Positions 1-5,151 of a DNA stretch of 7,414 nt are shown piece after piece. The stretch is taken from NCBI GenBank assembly GCA_013331215.1, contig DUGU01000021.1, forward strand, positions 2,597 through 10,010, given 5' to 3'. The notes below the pieces were generated by a model that did no database searches, was not told where the DNA came from, and saw nothing but the letters and a program-made list of their open reading frames with translations. Numbering within the stretch: position 1 is the stretch's first letter; every line of letters starts with the position of its first letter. Source of the DNA: Methanoregulaceae archaeon (GTDB lineage Archaea; Halobacteriota; Methanomicrobia; Methanomicrobiales; Methanospirillaceae). A program made the position numbers and the translations under genes.

Positions 1-735
1 GGCGCCATCGAACAGGGCGAGCAGGTGATGCTCTACAACGTGCTTGACTTCGGGGAGACGACCGCGCGCGAGGTGATGACCCCGCGCATGGACGTCACCA
101 TGGTCGAGGACACGACCTCCCTCGAATCGGCCCTGACCGTCTTTCACGAGACCGGTTTCTCGCGCCTGCCGGTCTATCGCGAACGCGTCGACAACCTGGT
201 CGGGGTGCTGAACATCAAGGACGTCTACGCGGCCGTCGTGACACGTACGCCCAATGTCCGGATCACCGATATCGCCTACGACCCGTACTTCGTGCCCGAG
301 ACCAAGAAGATCGACGATCTGCTCCGCGAGCTCCAGGTCCGCAAGGTACCGATGGCGATGGTCATGGACGAGTACGGCGGCTTCGTCGGAATCGTCACGA
401 TCGAGGACATCCTCGAGGAGCTCGTCGGGGACATCATGGACGAGTTCGACGAGGAAGAGGCCACAGTCGAGCCCGCGGGCGAGGGTATCTACCTCGTCGA
501 TGCCTCTGTCTGGGTCGACGACCTCAACGAACGGATCGGTGTCGGGCTTCCCACCGGAGATGCATACGAGACCCTCGGGGGGCTTTTAATCGAGCGGATC
601 GGCCACATCCCCCACCCGGGCGAGACGGTCGTGCTCGAGGAGTCGGGGGCGACGCTCGTCGTGATGCAGATGCGCGGCAAGCGGATCGTCCGGGTCAAGC
701 TGATCCTCCCTCCTCCGGGCGGAGAGAACCGTTAA
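1..735 (+). CDS. CorC/HlyC-type CBS-domain membrane protein, 3' part
   Basis: This is the C-terminal part of a CNNM/CorC (HlyC) family protein; the frame is open from base 1, so the start and the expected N-terminal DUF21 membrane domain lie outside the window. The visible 244 residues begin in the linker and reach the typical MTPR motif at residues 26-29, followed by a CBS pair at about 30-150. The second CBS unit carries the characteristic DEYGGFVGIVT segment starting near residue 123 and ends in an acidic stretch. A CorC_HlyC transporter-associated domain fills about 155-240. Family members are membrane proteins linked to Mg/Co efflux or ion homeostasis, with CBS domains that can bind adenine nucleotides. 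No transmembrane helix is visible here, as expected for this portion. The substrate cannot be told from sequence. The gene ends 19 bases before purN, so co-transcription is possible but no functional link is evident. Confidence 0.9.
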   Translation, partial: GAIEQGEQVMLYNVLDFGETTAREVMTPRMDVTMVEDTTSLESALTVFHETGFSRLPVYRERVDNLVGVLNIKDVYAAVVTRTPNVRITDIAYDPYFVPETKKIDDLLRELQVRKVPMAMVMDEYGGFVGIVTIEDILEELVGDIMDEFDEEEATVEPAGEGIYLVDASVWVDDLNERIGVGLPTGDAYETLGGLLIERIGHIPHPGETVVLEESGATLVVMQMRGKRIVRVKLILPPPGGENR

Positions 736-754
736 GCCGGGCTGGCCCGAGTAC

Positions 755-1378
755 ATGGGCATGATGCGGTGCACGGTCCTCGCTTCGGGGCGCGGGTCGG
801 ATTTCCAGGCCATCTGCGATGCGGTCGCGGCCGGCACCTGCCCGGTCGAACTGGTCCGGCTCATCACGGATAACCCGTCGGCCTTGGCGATCGGGCGGGC
901 ACATCGGGCGGGGGTGCCGGTCACGATCATCGACCGGACATCGTTTCCCGACCGTGCGGCCTACGAGGCGGCGCTCCGGGAGGCAATGGAGGTCTCGGGA
1001 GCCGAGCTCTTCGTGCTCGCCGGGTACATGCGCCTGCTCTCACCAGAGACCGTCCGGGCGTTCCCTGATCGGATGATCAACATCCATCCGGCCCTGCTGC
1101 CGGCCTTTCCGGGGCTCCGAGCGCCGGCGCAGGCGGTCGAGCACGGCGTACGGTTCTCGGGCTGCACGGTTCACTTCGTGACCGAGGAGATGGACGCCGG
1201 ACCCGTCATCCTCCAGGCCTGCGTACCCGTGCGCGAGGATGACGACGCGGAGTCGCTCGCAGCCAGGATCCTGGTCGAGGAGCATCGTATCCTGCCCGAA
1301 GCGATCCGTCTCTATGCGGAAGGACGGCTCGAGCGCGTCGGACGGCGCGTCCGGGTCCTTTCGCCGGCGACAGACTGA
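755..1378 (+). CDS. purN: Phosphoribosylglycinamide formyltransferase (GAR transformylase)
   Basis: PurN transfers a formyl group from 10-formyl-tetrahydrofolate (or the organism's pterin equivalent) to GAR, the third step of cytosolic purine synthesis. The 207-residue product has the family's usual length. An N-terminal GRGS loop (residues 12-15) after a beta strand matches the phosphate-binding loop. The catalytic residues are present: Asn109 and His111 in NIHPALLP, and Asp147 in the TEEMDAGPVILQ segment; VLAGYMRLLS (87-96) is also typical. Most homologues have GRGSN or GNGSN, whereas Asp follows Ser here, a small difference near the active site. Start choice is uncertain: ATGs at 755, 761 and 764 are all in frame, none has a good Shine-Dalgarno, and 761 or 764 would give the usual short N terminus. 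The stop overlaps an ATG (TGATG) that opens a 14-codon mini-ORF. Confidence 0.95.
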   Translation: MGMMRCTVLASGRGSDFQAICDAVAAGTCPVELVRLITDNPSALAIGRAHRAGVPVTIIDRTSFPDRAAYEAALREAMEVSGAELFVLAGYMRLLSPETVRAFPDRMINIHPALLPAFPGLRAPAQAVEHGVRFSGCTVHFVTEEMDAGPVILQACVPVREDDDAESLAARILVEEHRILPEAIRLYAEGRLERVGRRVRVLSPATD

Positions 1379-1418
1379 TGAACCGGGGGAGCTCCACGGG
1401 AGCGGGAACATTGCGACG

Positions 1419-2009
1419 ATGAAGGCGAAAGGGCATCAGCAGCGGCAGACGAAACGGATCGCAGCGGAGCGGATCCGCCATCTCTTCGCGACCGCGGAGC
1501 GATTCTACGCGACCGACCCGGCCGGGAGCGATCGATGCATTGCGGTGGCCCGGGCGATCGCGATGCGACAGCGGCTCCGGCTCGAGCGGGAGCAGCGCCG
1601 CTCCTTCTGCCATGCTTGCCACGCCTACCTCAGGTTCGGGTCGAACGCACGCGTCCGGCTCCGGGACGGCCACGTAACAGTGACCTGCCTCGTCTGCGGC
1701 AACCGAATGCGCTATGGAACGGGACGGCATGAACGACGGGAACCGGATGCAGGACCTGAAGCCGACCTGCTGGATCGGCAAGCGGGGAATCACCGACGCG
1801 ATGATCGAGGAGATCGTCCGTCAGGTGAAGGATCGAAAAGTGATCAAGGTCAAGTGGCTCCGTCACACCGAGGTGGACCCTCAGGCGATCGCGGACGCGA
1901 CCGGGACAGAGCTCGTCGAGGTCCGGGGGCACACACTCGTACTGCGGGAACGGCGGCGCTGACGCTGTCTCGCTCGAAATGCATAAGAACCCTCCCAGCC
2001 AATACGTAA
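1419..2009 (+). CDS. rnp4: Ribonuclease P protein component 4 (Rpp21/Rpr2) with run-on frame
   Basis: Rpr2/Rpp21 is a protein subunit of archaeal RNase P, which matures tRNA 5' ends; it pairs with Rpp29 on the specificity side of the RNA. Residues 1-60 form the basic helical region (KRIAAERIRHLF, then a second helix), and a zinc ribbon follows with Cys64, Cys67, Cys90 and Cys93 around a NARVRLR strand, all typical of the family. The homologous part ends near residue 100 (MRYG, about base 1718), giving roughly the normal family length. As sequenced, the frame does not stop there: it continues to TAA at 2007-2009, adding about 95 residues rich in Arg, Asp and Gly that are the out-of-frame reading of the next gene. 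A TGA at 1730-1732 in the -1 frame overlaps the next gene's ATG, suggesting the original stop and a one-base loss just upstream. The end given is the literal one; the true functional end is probably about 1732. Family call firm, 3' end uncertain. Confidence 0.8.
   Translation: MKAKGHQQRQTKRIAAERIRHLFATAERFYATDPAGSDRCIAVARAIAMRQRLRLEREQRRSFCHACHAYLRFGSNARVRLRDGHVTVTCLVCGNRMRYGTGRHERREPDAGPEADLLDRQAGNHRRDDRGDRPSGEGSKSDQGQVAPSHRGGPSGDRGRDRDRARRGPGAHTRTAGTAALTLSRSKCIRTLPANT
1729..1962 (+). CDS. CRM/YhbY-family RNA-binding protein
   Basis: This is a 77-residue single-domain CRM (YhbY) protein. The fold is known for binding structured RNA: bacterial YhbY associates with the large ribosomal subunit precursor, and plant CRM proteins act in intron splicing. 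Visible signatures are LKPTCWIGKRGIT (residues 10-22), with the conserved GKRG loop at 17-20, a central helix plus KVIKVKWLR strand, and the closing VEVRGHTLVLRERRR. Three in-frame ATGs exist (1714, 1729, 1747). I prefer 1729 because it forms an ATGA junction with a TGA of the frame that rnp4 would be expected to end in; 1747 is also close to the conserved domain. The archaeal role is not established; ribosome assembly or tRNA/RNase P-related RNA binding is inferred from its place beside rnp4 and ribosomal genes. Confidence 0.85.
   Translation: MNDGNRMQDLKPTCWIGKRGITDAMIEEIVRQVKDRKVIKVKWLRHTEVDPQAIADATGTELVEVRGHTLVLRERRR
1975..1987 (+). promoter_or_regulatory. Archaeal BRE/TATA promoter for the rps19e operon
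   Basis: In the only sizeable gap of the window, CGAAA (1975-1979) followed by TGCATAAG (1980-1987) matches the archaeal BRE plus TATA arrangement bound by TFB and TBP. Archaeal transcription usually starts about 22-27 bases downstream of the TATA centre, placing the start near A/G residues at 2008-2012 and leaving a 5' leader of about 40 bases with a Shine-Dalgarno site. The local AT content is clearly higher than in the flanking genes. No T-rich terminator is obvious for the preceding yhbY-type gene, so some read-through is possible. Confidence 0.65.
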
Positions 2010-2038
2010 AGACTGTTGCGTGCAGACGTGTTGACAGT

Positions 2039-2044
2039 GAGGAG
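2039..2044 (+). promoter_or_regulatory. Shine-Dalgarno site of rps19e
   Basis: GAGGAG complements the anti-Shine-Dalgarno end of archaeal 16S rRNA and lies five bases before the ATG at 2050. It fixes the rps19e start and shows that the transcript is leadered rather than leaderless. Confidence 0.7.
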
Positions 2045-2049
2045 ACCAA

Positions 2050-2487
2050 ATGACAACGGTATATGACGTTCCGGCAGACCAGCTGATCCCGCGCGTCGCG
2101 ACGGAACTGAAGGGCCGGCCTGAGCTGGCGCCGCCCGCATGGGCGGAGTTTGCCAAAACCGGCGTACACAAGGAGATGCCTCCCGAGGACCCCGACTGGT
2201 GGTTCACGCGGGCGGCCGCGGTGCTCCGCCGGGTCTACATCGACGGTCCGGTTGGAGTCCAGCGCATGCGCACCTTCTACGGCGGGCGCAAGAACCGCGG
2301 CGGGAGGCCGAACGCCTTCCGGAAGGGTTCCGGGTCCGTGATCCGCGAGCAGCTCCAGCAGCTCGAGGCGGCCGGGCTCGTCCTGAAGCGGAAGGAGGGC
2401 GGCCGCACGGTCTCTCCGGCGGGCATGTCGTTCCTGGACGGGGTCGCGCACGAACTGAAGACGACCACGCCGCCGCAGGAAGCGTAG
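2050..2487 (+). CDS. rps19e: Small ribosomal subunit protein eS19
   Basis: eS19 is an archaeal/eukaryotic small-subunit protein located in the 30S head and needed for late subunit maturation in eukaryotes. The 145-residue product has the family length and its hallmark segments: TVYDVPAD at the N terminus, [12 protein letters not shown] (31-42), [13 protein letters not shown] (44-56), [13 protein letters not shown] (62-74), YGGRKNRG (77-84) and the RKGSGSVIR segment (91-99) leading into a winged-helix [11 protein letters not shown] helix. The C terminus ends in a short Thr/Pro-rich tail. It is the first gene after the promoter near 1975, with a good Shine-Dalgarno, and probably leads the operon running to srp54. 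Confidence 0.97.
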   Translation: MTTVYDVPADQLIPRVATELKGRPELAPPAWAEFAKTGVHKEMPPEDPDWWFTRAAAVLRRVYIDGPVGVQRMRTFYGGRKNRGGRPNAFRKGSGSVIREQLQQLEAAGLVLKRKEGGRTVSPAGMSFLDGVAHELKTTTPPQEA

Positions 2488-2503
2488 CACGCCAGAGGCG
2501 CCC

Positions 2504-2833
2504 ATGGCGGACGACGAGCTCGCGGAGATCCGGCGGCGGCGGGCGGCCGAACTCCAGAATCAGGCGATGGACCAGCACCTCGCCGAGGAGGAGCGCGAAC
2601 GCGCCCGTACAGCGGTGCACATGGCCCTCATGGAGATCCTGGAGCCCGAGGCCCGGGAGCGGCTCAACACCATCCGGCTGACCCGCCCCGACTTCGCGGC
2701 CGGTGTCGAGCAGCAGCTGATCGCGCTCGCGCGTCAGGGCAGGATTCGGCAGAAGATCACGGACGAGCAGCTCAAAGGGCTCCTTGCACAACTGGTCCCG
2801 GCAAAGCGGGACTATAATATCGTCCGTAAGTGA
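2504..2833 (+). CDS. PDCD5 (TFAR19)-family DNA-binding protein
   Basis: This 109-residue protein belongs to the PDCD5 family, whose human member is linked to apoptosis and to prefoldin/TRiC chaperone partners; archaeal members are small helical, nucleic-acid-binding proteins of uncertain role. It shows the family layout: a charged N-terminal helix (ELAEIRRRRAAELQ), the EILEPEARERLNTIRLTRPD segment near 44-63, a QLIALARQGRI helix (71-81), a second KITDEQLKGLL helix (84-94) and the conserved closing KRDYNIVRK (101-109). A GAGG Shine-Dalgarno at 2495-2498 sits five bases before the ATG. Its TGA shares one base with the next ATG (TGATG at 2831-2835), so translation is likely coupled. Its place between eS19 and eL39 is a familiar archaeal arrangement and argues for a ribosome- or nascent-chain-related job. 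Confidence 0.93.
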   Translation: MADDELAEIRRRRAAELQNQAMDQHLAEEERERARTAVHMALMEILEPEARERLNTIRLTRPDFAAGVEQQLIALARQGRIRQKITDEQLKGLLAQLVPAKRDYNIVRK

Positions 2834-3420
2834 TGAAGGCGGGAGTGCTGTTCAGCGGGGGCAAGGACTCCGCGCTCGCAGCGCTCCTGCTCGTCCCGCA
2901 CTACGAGGTCGAGGTCGTCACCTTCGCCTCGGGCGCGGGACGGAACCTGGCCGCCGTCGAGGCGGCCGGCGCGGCCCTCGGGCTTGCCTGGCGCCAGGCT
3001 CCCCTCCCCGGAGAGGTCCTCGGCGCCGCCATCGACCGGCTCGTCGCCGACGGATATCCGAACAACGCGATCAACCTCGTGCACCGCTGGGCGCTCGAGG
3101 CGCTCGCTCGGGAGTATCCCGTCGTTGCCGACGGAACCCGGTTCGATGACCGGGTGCCGGTGCTCGAGCCGAACGAGGCCCGCTCCCTGATGGATCGGTG
3201 CGGGTGTGCTTACGTCCGCCCCCTGCTCGGGTTTCCCCGGGCCGAGGTGGACCGGCTCGCCGGCCGGTATCTCGAGATCGAGCGTGGTGAGACCGGGCTG
3301 ATCCCGAACGGTGATTACGAATGCGAACTACGGGTGGGGCTCCGGGCACGAGGGATCGACCCGGCCGAGATCTTTCCCCCGTCGCACGAGCAGACCCTGG
3401 TTCGGGGTAGAAAGGAATAA
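2833..3420 (+). CDS. PP-loop superfamily ATPase, possible tRNA-modifying enzyme
   Basis: The 195-residue product starts with a strand followed by SGGKDS (residues 8-13), the PP-loop that binds ATP and releases pyrophosphate while adenylating a substrate. This superfamily includes tRNA thiolases (TtcA, TtuA, MnmA), QueC, NAD synthetase and Dph6. Further visible motifs are VVTFASG (28-34), [15 protein letters not shown] (77-91), [11 protein letters not shown] (99-109) and a C-terminal HEQ near 185-187. It resembles the archaeal group annotated as a predicted tRNA methyl-aminomethyl-thiouridylate-type PP-loop protein (COG2117, from memory); substrate unknown. It has exactly three cysteines: 123, 125 (in CGC) and 164. 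The ATG at 2833 overlaps the PDCD5 stop by one base; a GTG at 2830 is a weaker alternative. Placement inside a ribosomal operon supports an RNA or translation substrate, but that is inference. Confidence 0.8.
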   Translation: MKAGVLFSGGKDSALAALLLVPHYEVEVVTFASGAGRNLAAVEAAGAALGLAWRQAPLPGEVLGAAIDRLVADGYPNNAINLVHRWALEALAREYPVVADGTRFDDRVPVLEPNEARSLMDRCGCAYVRPLLGFPRAEVDRLAGRYLEIERGETGLIPNGDYECELRVGLRARGIDPAEIFPPSHEQTLVRGRKE

Positions 3421-3434
3421 CTGGAGGAACAGAG

Positions 3435-3587
3435 ATGTCGAGAGCAACAAAAGGGTTCAAGATTCGCCTCGGAAAGGCGACGCAGCAGAACCGTCGGGTC
3501 CCGGCCTGGGTGATGGTCCGGACCAAGCGCAACGTGACCAGCCACCCGAAGCGGCGCACCTGGCGCCGCAGCTCGCTGAAGGTGTGA
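3435..3587 (+). CDS. rpl39e: Large ribosomal subunit protein eL39
   Basis: A 50-residue, strongly basic protein with the whole eL39 pattern: N-terminal [10 protein letters not shown], then [15 protein letters not shown], and the terminal [12 protein letters not shown]. eL39 lines the peptide exit tunnel of archaeal and eukaryotic ribosomes, where bacteria instead have an extension of uL23. GGAGG at 3423-3427 lies seven bases before the ATG, the best Shine-Dalgarno in the window. The stop is only two bases from the eL31 start, the usual archaeal rpl39e-rpl31e pair. The gene is easily missed because of its size. Confidence 0.97.
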   Translation: MSRATKGFKIRLGKATQQNRRVPAWVMVRTKRNVTSHPKRRTWRRSSLKV

Positions 3588-3589
3588 TC

Positions 3590-3853
3590 ATGGTCGAGAA
3601 GATGAACGAGCAGATCTACATCATTCCGCTACGCGACACCAAGCGGGCGCCGCGTTGGCGCCGGGCCAACACGGCGATCAAGGACATCCGGTCCTTCCTC
3701 GTCAGGCACATGAAGAGTGAGGACGTCAAGCTCGACGCCTCGATCAACGAGAAGGTCTGGGAGCGCGGCTCGGAGAAGCCGCCGCGAAGGATTCGCGTTC
3801 GGGCGATGAAGTTCGACGACGGCGAAGTCCAGGCCGAGCTCGCCAAGGAGTGA
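3590..3853 (+). CDS. rpl31e: Large ribosomal subunit protein eL31
   Basis: The 87-residue product matches eL31 along its length: [18 protein letters not shown] (9-26), [15 protein letters not shown] (29-43), [12 protein letters not shown] (49-60) and [18 protein letters not shown] (63-80). eL31 sits beside the exit tunnel on the large subunit, near where SRP and other nascent-chain factors dock. The frame is open far upstream, but homology begins at the ATG at 3590. GGTG at 3581-3584, inside the end of rpl39e, can serve as ribosome binding site; ATG at 3602 is a less likely start. The gene follows rpl39e by two bases and precedes eif6 by two bases, so the three should be translated from one message. 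Confidence 0.96.
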   Translation: MVEKMNEQIYIIPLRDTKRAPRWRRANTAIKDIRSFLVRHMKSEDVKLDASINEKVWERGSEKPPRRIRVRAMKFDDGEVQAELAKE

Positions 3854-3855
3854 GC

Positions 3856-4524
3856 ATGGAAAGGACGACGGCGTTTGGCGGCGACCCGAACATCGGGCTC
3901 TTCTGCCGGGTGCTCGAGGAGATCGCGATCGTCCCGCCCGAGGCGCCCGACGAGTTCTGCGAGGCGATCCGGGCGGCGCTGGACGTGGACCTGGTGCGGA
4001 CCACGATCCAGGGCAGCTCGATCGTCGGTGCACTCGTGGCCGGCAACAGCCGGGCCGTCGTCGTGAGCGGTCTCGCAACGCCCGACGAGGTGCGGGCGCT
4101 CGAGGACTACCGCGAGGTCTATCGCCTCGAAGGAACCATGAACGCGGCCGGGAACGTGATCCTGGTGAACGACCGGTTCGCAGCGGTCCACCCGGAGATG
4201 GAGCCCGAGGTGATCGACGAGATCAGGAGCCACCTCGGGATCGAGGTGACTCGGGTCACGCTCGGCAGCGTCAAGACCGTCGGGATGGCCGGGTACGCGA
4301 CCAACAGGGGCGTTCTCGTCCACGCGCGGGCGACGCCGAAGGAGATCGGGCGGCTCGAGGCCGTGACCGACCTGCCGATCGGGACCGGCTCGGTCAATAT
4401 GGGCACGGGGCTCGTGGGCACGGGCCTGCTTGCGAACTCTCACGGCTTTATCGCAGGGACTGCGACGAGCGGATTCGAGCTCGGGCGCATGGCGGATGTA
4501 TTCGGATTTGTCGAGGGTATATGA
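3856..4524 (+). CDS. eif6: Translation initiation factor aIF6 (ribosome anti-association factor)
   Basis: aIF6 binds the 50S face near uL14 and keeps large subunits from joining 30S prematurely; it also accompanies 60S/50S maturation. The 222 residues agree with the family's length and its five-fold repeated pentein propeller. Repeated blocks are visible, each with a helix and a short Gly/Asn-rich strand turn: NIGLFCRV near the start, [29 protein letters not shown], and the closing signature with [18 protein letters not shown] followed by [16 protein letters not shown] start at ATG 3856 because AAGGAG (3845-3850) lies five bases upstream; GTG at 3850 would overlap that site. The stop at 4522-4524 overlaps the start of the eL20 gene. 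Confidence 0.96.
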   Translation: MERTTAFGGDPNIGLFCRVLEEIAIVPPEAPDEFCEAIRAALDVDLVRTTIQGSSIVGALVAGNSRAVVVSGLATPDEVRALEDYREVYRLEGTMNAAGNVILVNDRFAAVHPEMEPEVIDEIRSHLGIEVTRVTLGSVKTVGMAGYATNRGVLVHARATPKEIGRLEAVTDLPIGTGSVNMGTGLVGTGLLANSHGFIAGTATSGFELGRMADVFGFVEGI

Positions 4525-4709
4525 TGCAGCAGTACGAGATCAGCGGCACCTTCCGGTGCGGCGACGAATGGCGGCCGTACACGAAGACGGTCAGCGCGCC
4601 CAACGAGGCGCAGGCAGCGGAGCGGATCATGACGGCCATCGGGTCCAAGCACCGGCTGAAGAGAATGTATATTACGGTTGACGGTATCACGCCTCTCAGT
4701 GGTGAATGA
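4524..4709 (+). CDS. rpl18a: Large ribosomal subunit protein eL20 (L18a/LX)
   Basis: This 61-residue protein is the short archaeal LX form of eL20/L18a. The pattern YEISGTFRCGDEWRPYTKTV (5-24) followed by NEAQAAERIMTAIGSKHRLKR and YITVDGITPL fits the family at full length. Two adjacent ATGs (4521 and 4524) are possible; GAGGG at 4513-4517 sits six bases from 4524 and only three from 4521, so 4524 is favoured, giving a one-base TGATG overlap with eif6. The 3' end uses codons unusual for this GC-rich window (AGA, TAT, ATT), which coincide with a TATA-like stretch discussed separately. The aIF6-LX-prefoldin-FtsY order is widespread in euryarchaea. Confidence 0.93.
   Translation: MQQYEISGTFRCGDEWRPYTKTVSAPNEAQAAERIMTAIGSKHRLKRMYITVDGITPLSGE
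4664..4674 (+). promoter_or_regulatory. Possible internal TATA box upstream of pfdA-ftsY-srp54
   Basis: AATGTATATTA inside the 3' end of rpl18a is the most TATA-like run downstream of the rps19e promoter that lies at a useful distance from a following start. Transcription about 25 bases on would begin near 4695-4699, just before the candidate pfdA starts (GTG at 4699, 4702, 4711). The preceding bases (GAAGAG) are a poor BRE, and AT enrichment near gene starts can also simply reduce mRNA structure, so this is tentative. Confidence 0.25.
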
Positions 4710-4710
4710 G

Positions 4711-5148
4711 GTGGAACGAGAAGTCCAGGTGCTGCAGCACTACCTGAACGAGTACGGTCAGCAGATGGAGATGCTCTCGCAGCAGCTCCAGATGATCGAG
4801 AACGGCCGGGCCGAGGCGGCTGCGGCCGTCGAGACGCTGACTGCATTCGCGGCGTCGGAGGACGGCACGGTCCTGCTGCCGGTCGGCGGCGGGGCCTCGC
4901 TCCGCGTGAAGGTCCTCGAGCCCGACAGGGTCCTGCTCAGTATCGGGGCCAACGTGATCGTCGAGCGACAGAGCGCCGAGGCGAAGAGCTTCCTCGAGGA
5001 CCGCATGCTCGAGATGGAGGCGTCCGCAAAGCGGCTCGCCGAGACCCTCGGCAAGATTCAGGGGCAGGCGAACGAGGTGGCGCGGCGGCTCGACCAGATC
5101 TACCGGGCGGTCCAGCAGGGACAGGCCCCGCCGGCCTCGACCGGATAA
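4711..5148 (+). CDS. pfdA: Prefoldin alpha subunit
   Basis: Prefoldin is a cytosolic jellyfish-shaped hexamer of two alpha and four beta subunits that captures unfolded proteins and hands them to the thermosome. The 145-residue product has the alpha-subunit plan: an N-terminal coiled coil rich in Gln and Leu (about 1-50), the double beta-hairpin region (GTVLLPVGGGASLRVKV and RVLLSIGANVIVER), and a C-terminal coiled coil from about 95 on, ending in a Gln/Pro/Ala tail. No ATG is available; GTG codons lie at 4699, 4702 and 4711 and a TTG at 4678. I choose GTG 4711 because GGTGA (4701-4705) complements the 16S tail with a five-base spacer; 4702 would add three residues and overlap rpl18a. Three bases separate it from ftsY. 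Confidence 0.92.
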   Translation: MEREVQVLQHYLNEYGQQMEMLSQQLQMIENGRAEAAAAVETLTAFAASEDGTVLLPVGGGASLRVKVLEPDRVLLSIGANVIVERQSAEAKSFLEDRMLEMEASAKRLAETLGKIQGQANEVARRLDQIYRAVQQGQAPPASTG

Positions 5149-5151
5149 CCC

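Noticed and set aside
580..592. GC run followed by CTTTTAAT, resembling a terminator or TATA box
   Set aside because: It lies inside the CorC-family coding region with no stem before it and no gene start at a suitable distance.
1239..1418. Upstream open extension of the rnp4 frame within purN
   Set aside because: It is a shadow of the purN 3' end, and Rpr2-type homology begins just after the ATG at 1419.
1630..2505. Open frame of 291 codons on the - strand across rnp4, the CRM gene, the gap and rps19e
   Set aside because: It covers three well-supported + strand genes and a promoter, resembles no family, and has the composition of a shadow frame.
2812..2820. TATA-like CTATAATAT at the end of the PDCD5 gene
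   Set aside because: It encodes the conserved DYNI of the family's C terminus, lacks a BRE, and a start about 25 bases on would fall inside the next gene, past its ATG.
3311..3589. Upstream open extension of the rpl31e frame
   Set aside because: It is out-of-frame reading of the PP-loop gene end and rpl39e; eL31 homology begins at 3590 with a ribosome binding site.
3616..4443. Open frame of 275 codons on the - strand opposite rpl31e and eif6
   Set aside because: His/Arg/Asp-rich shadow of two clear genes, with no domain or ribosome binding site evidence.
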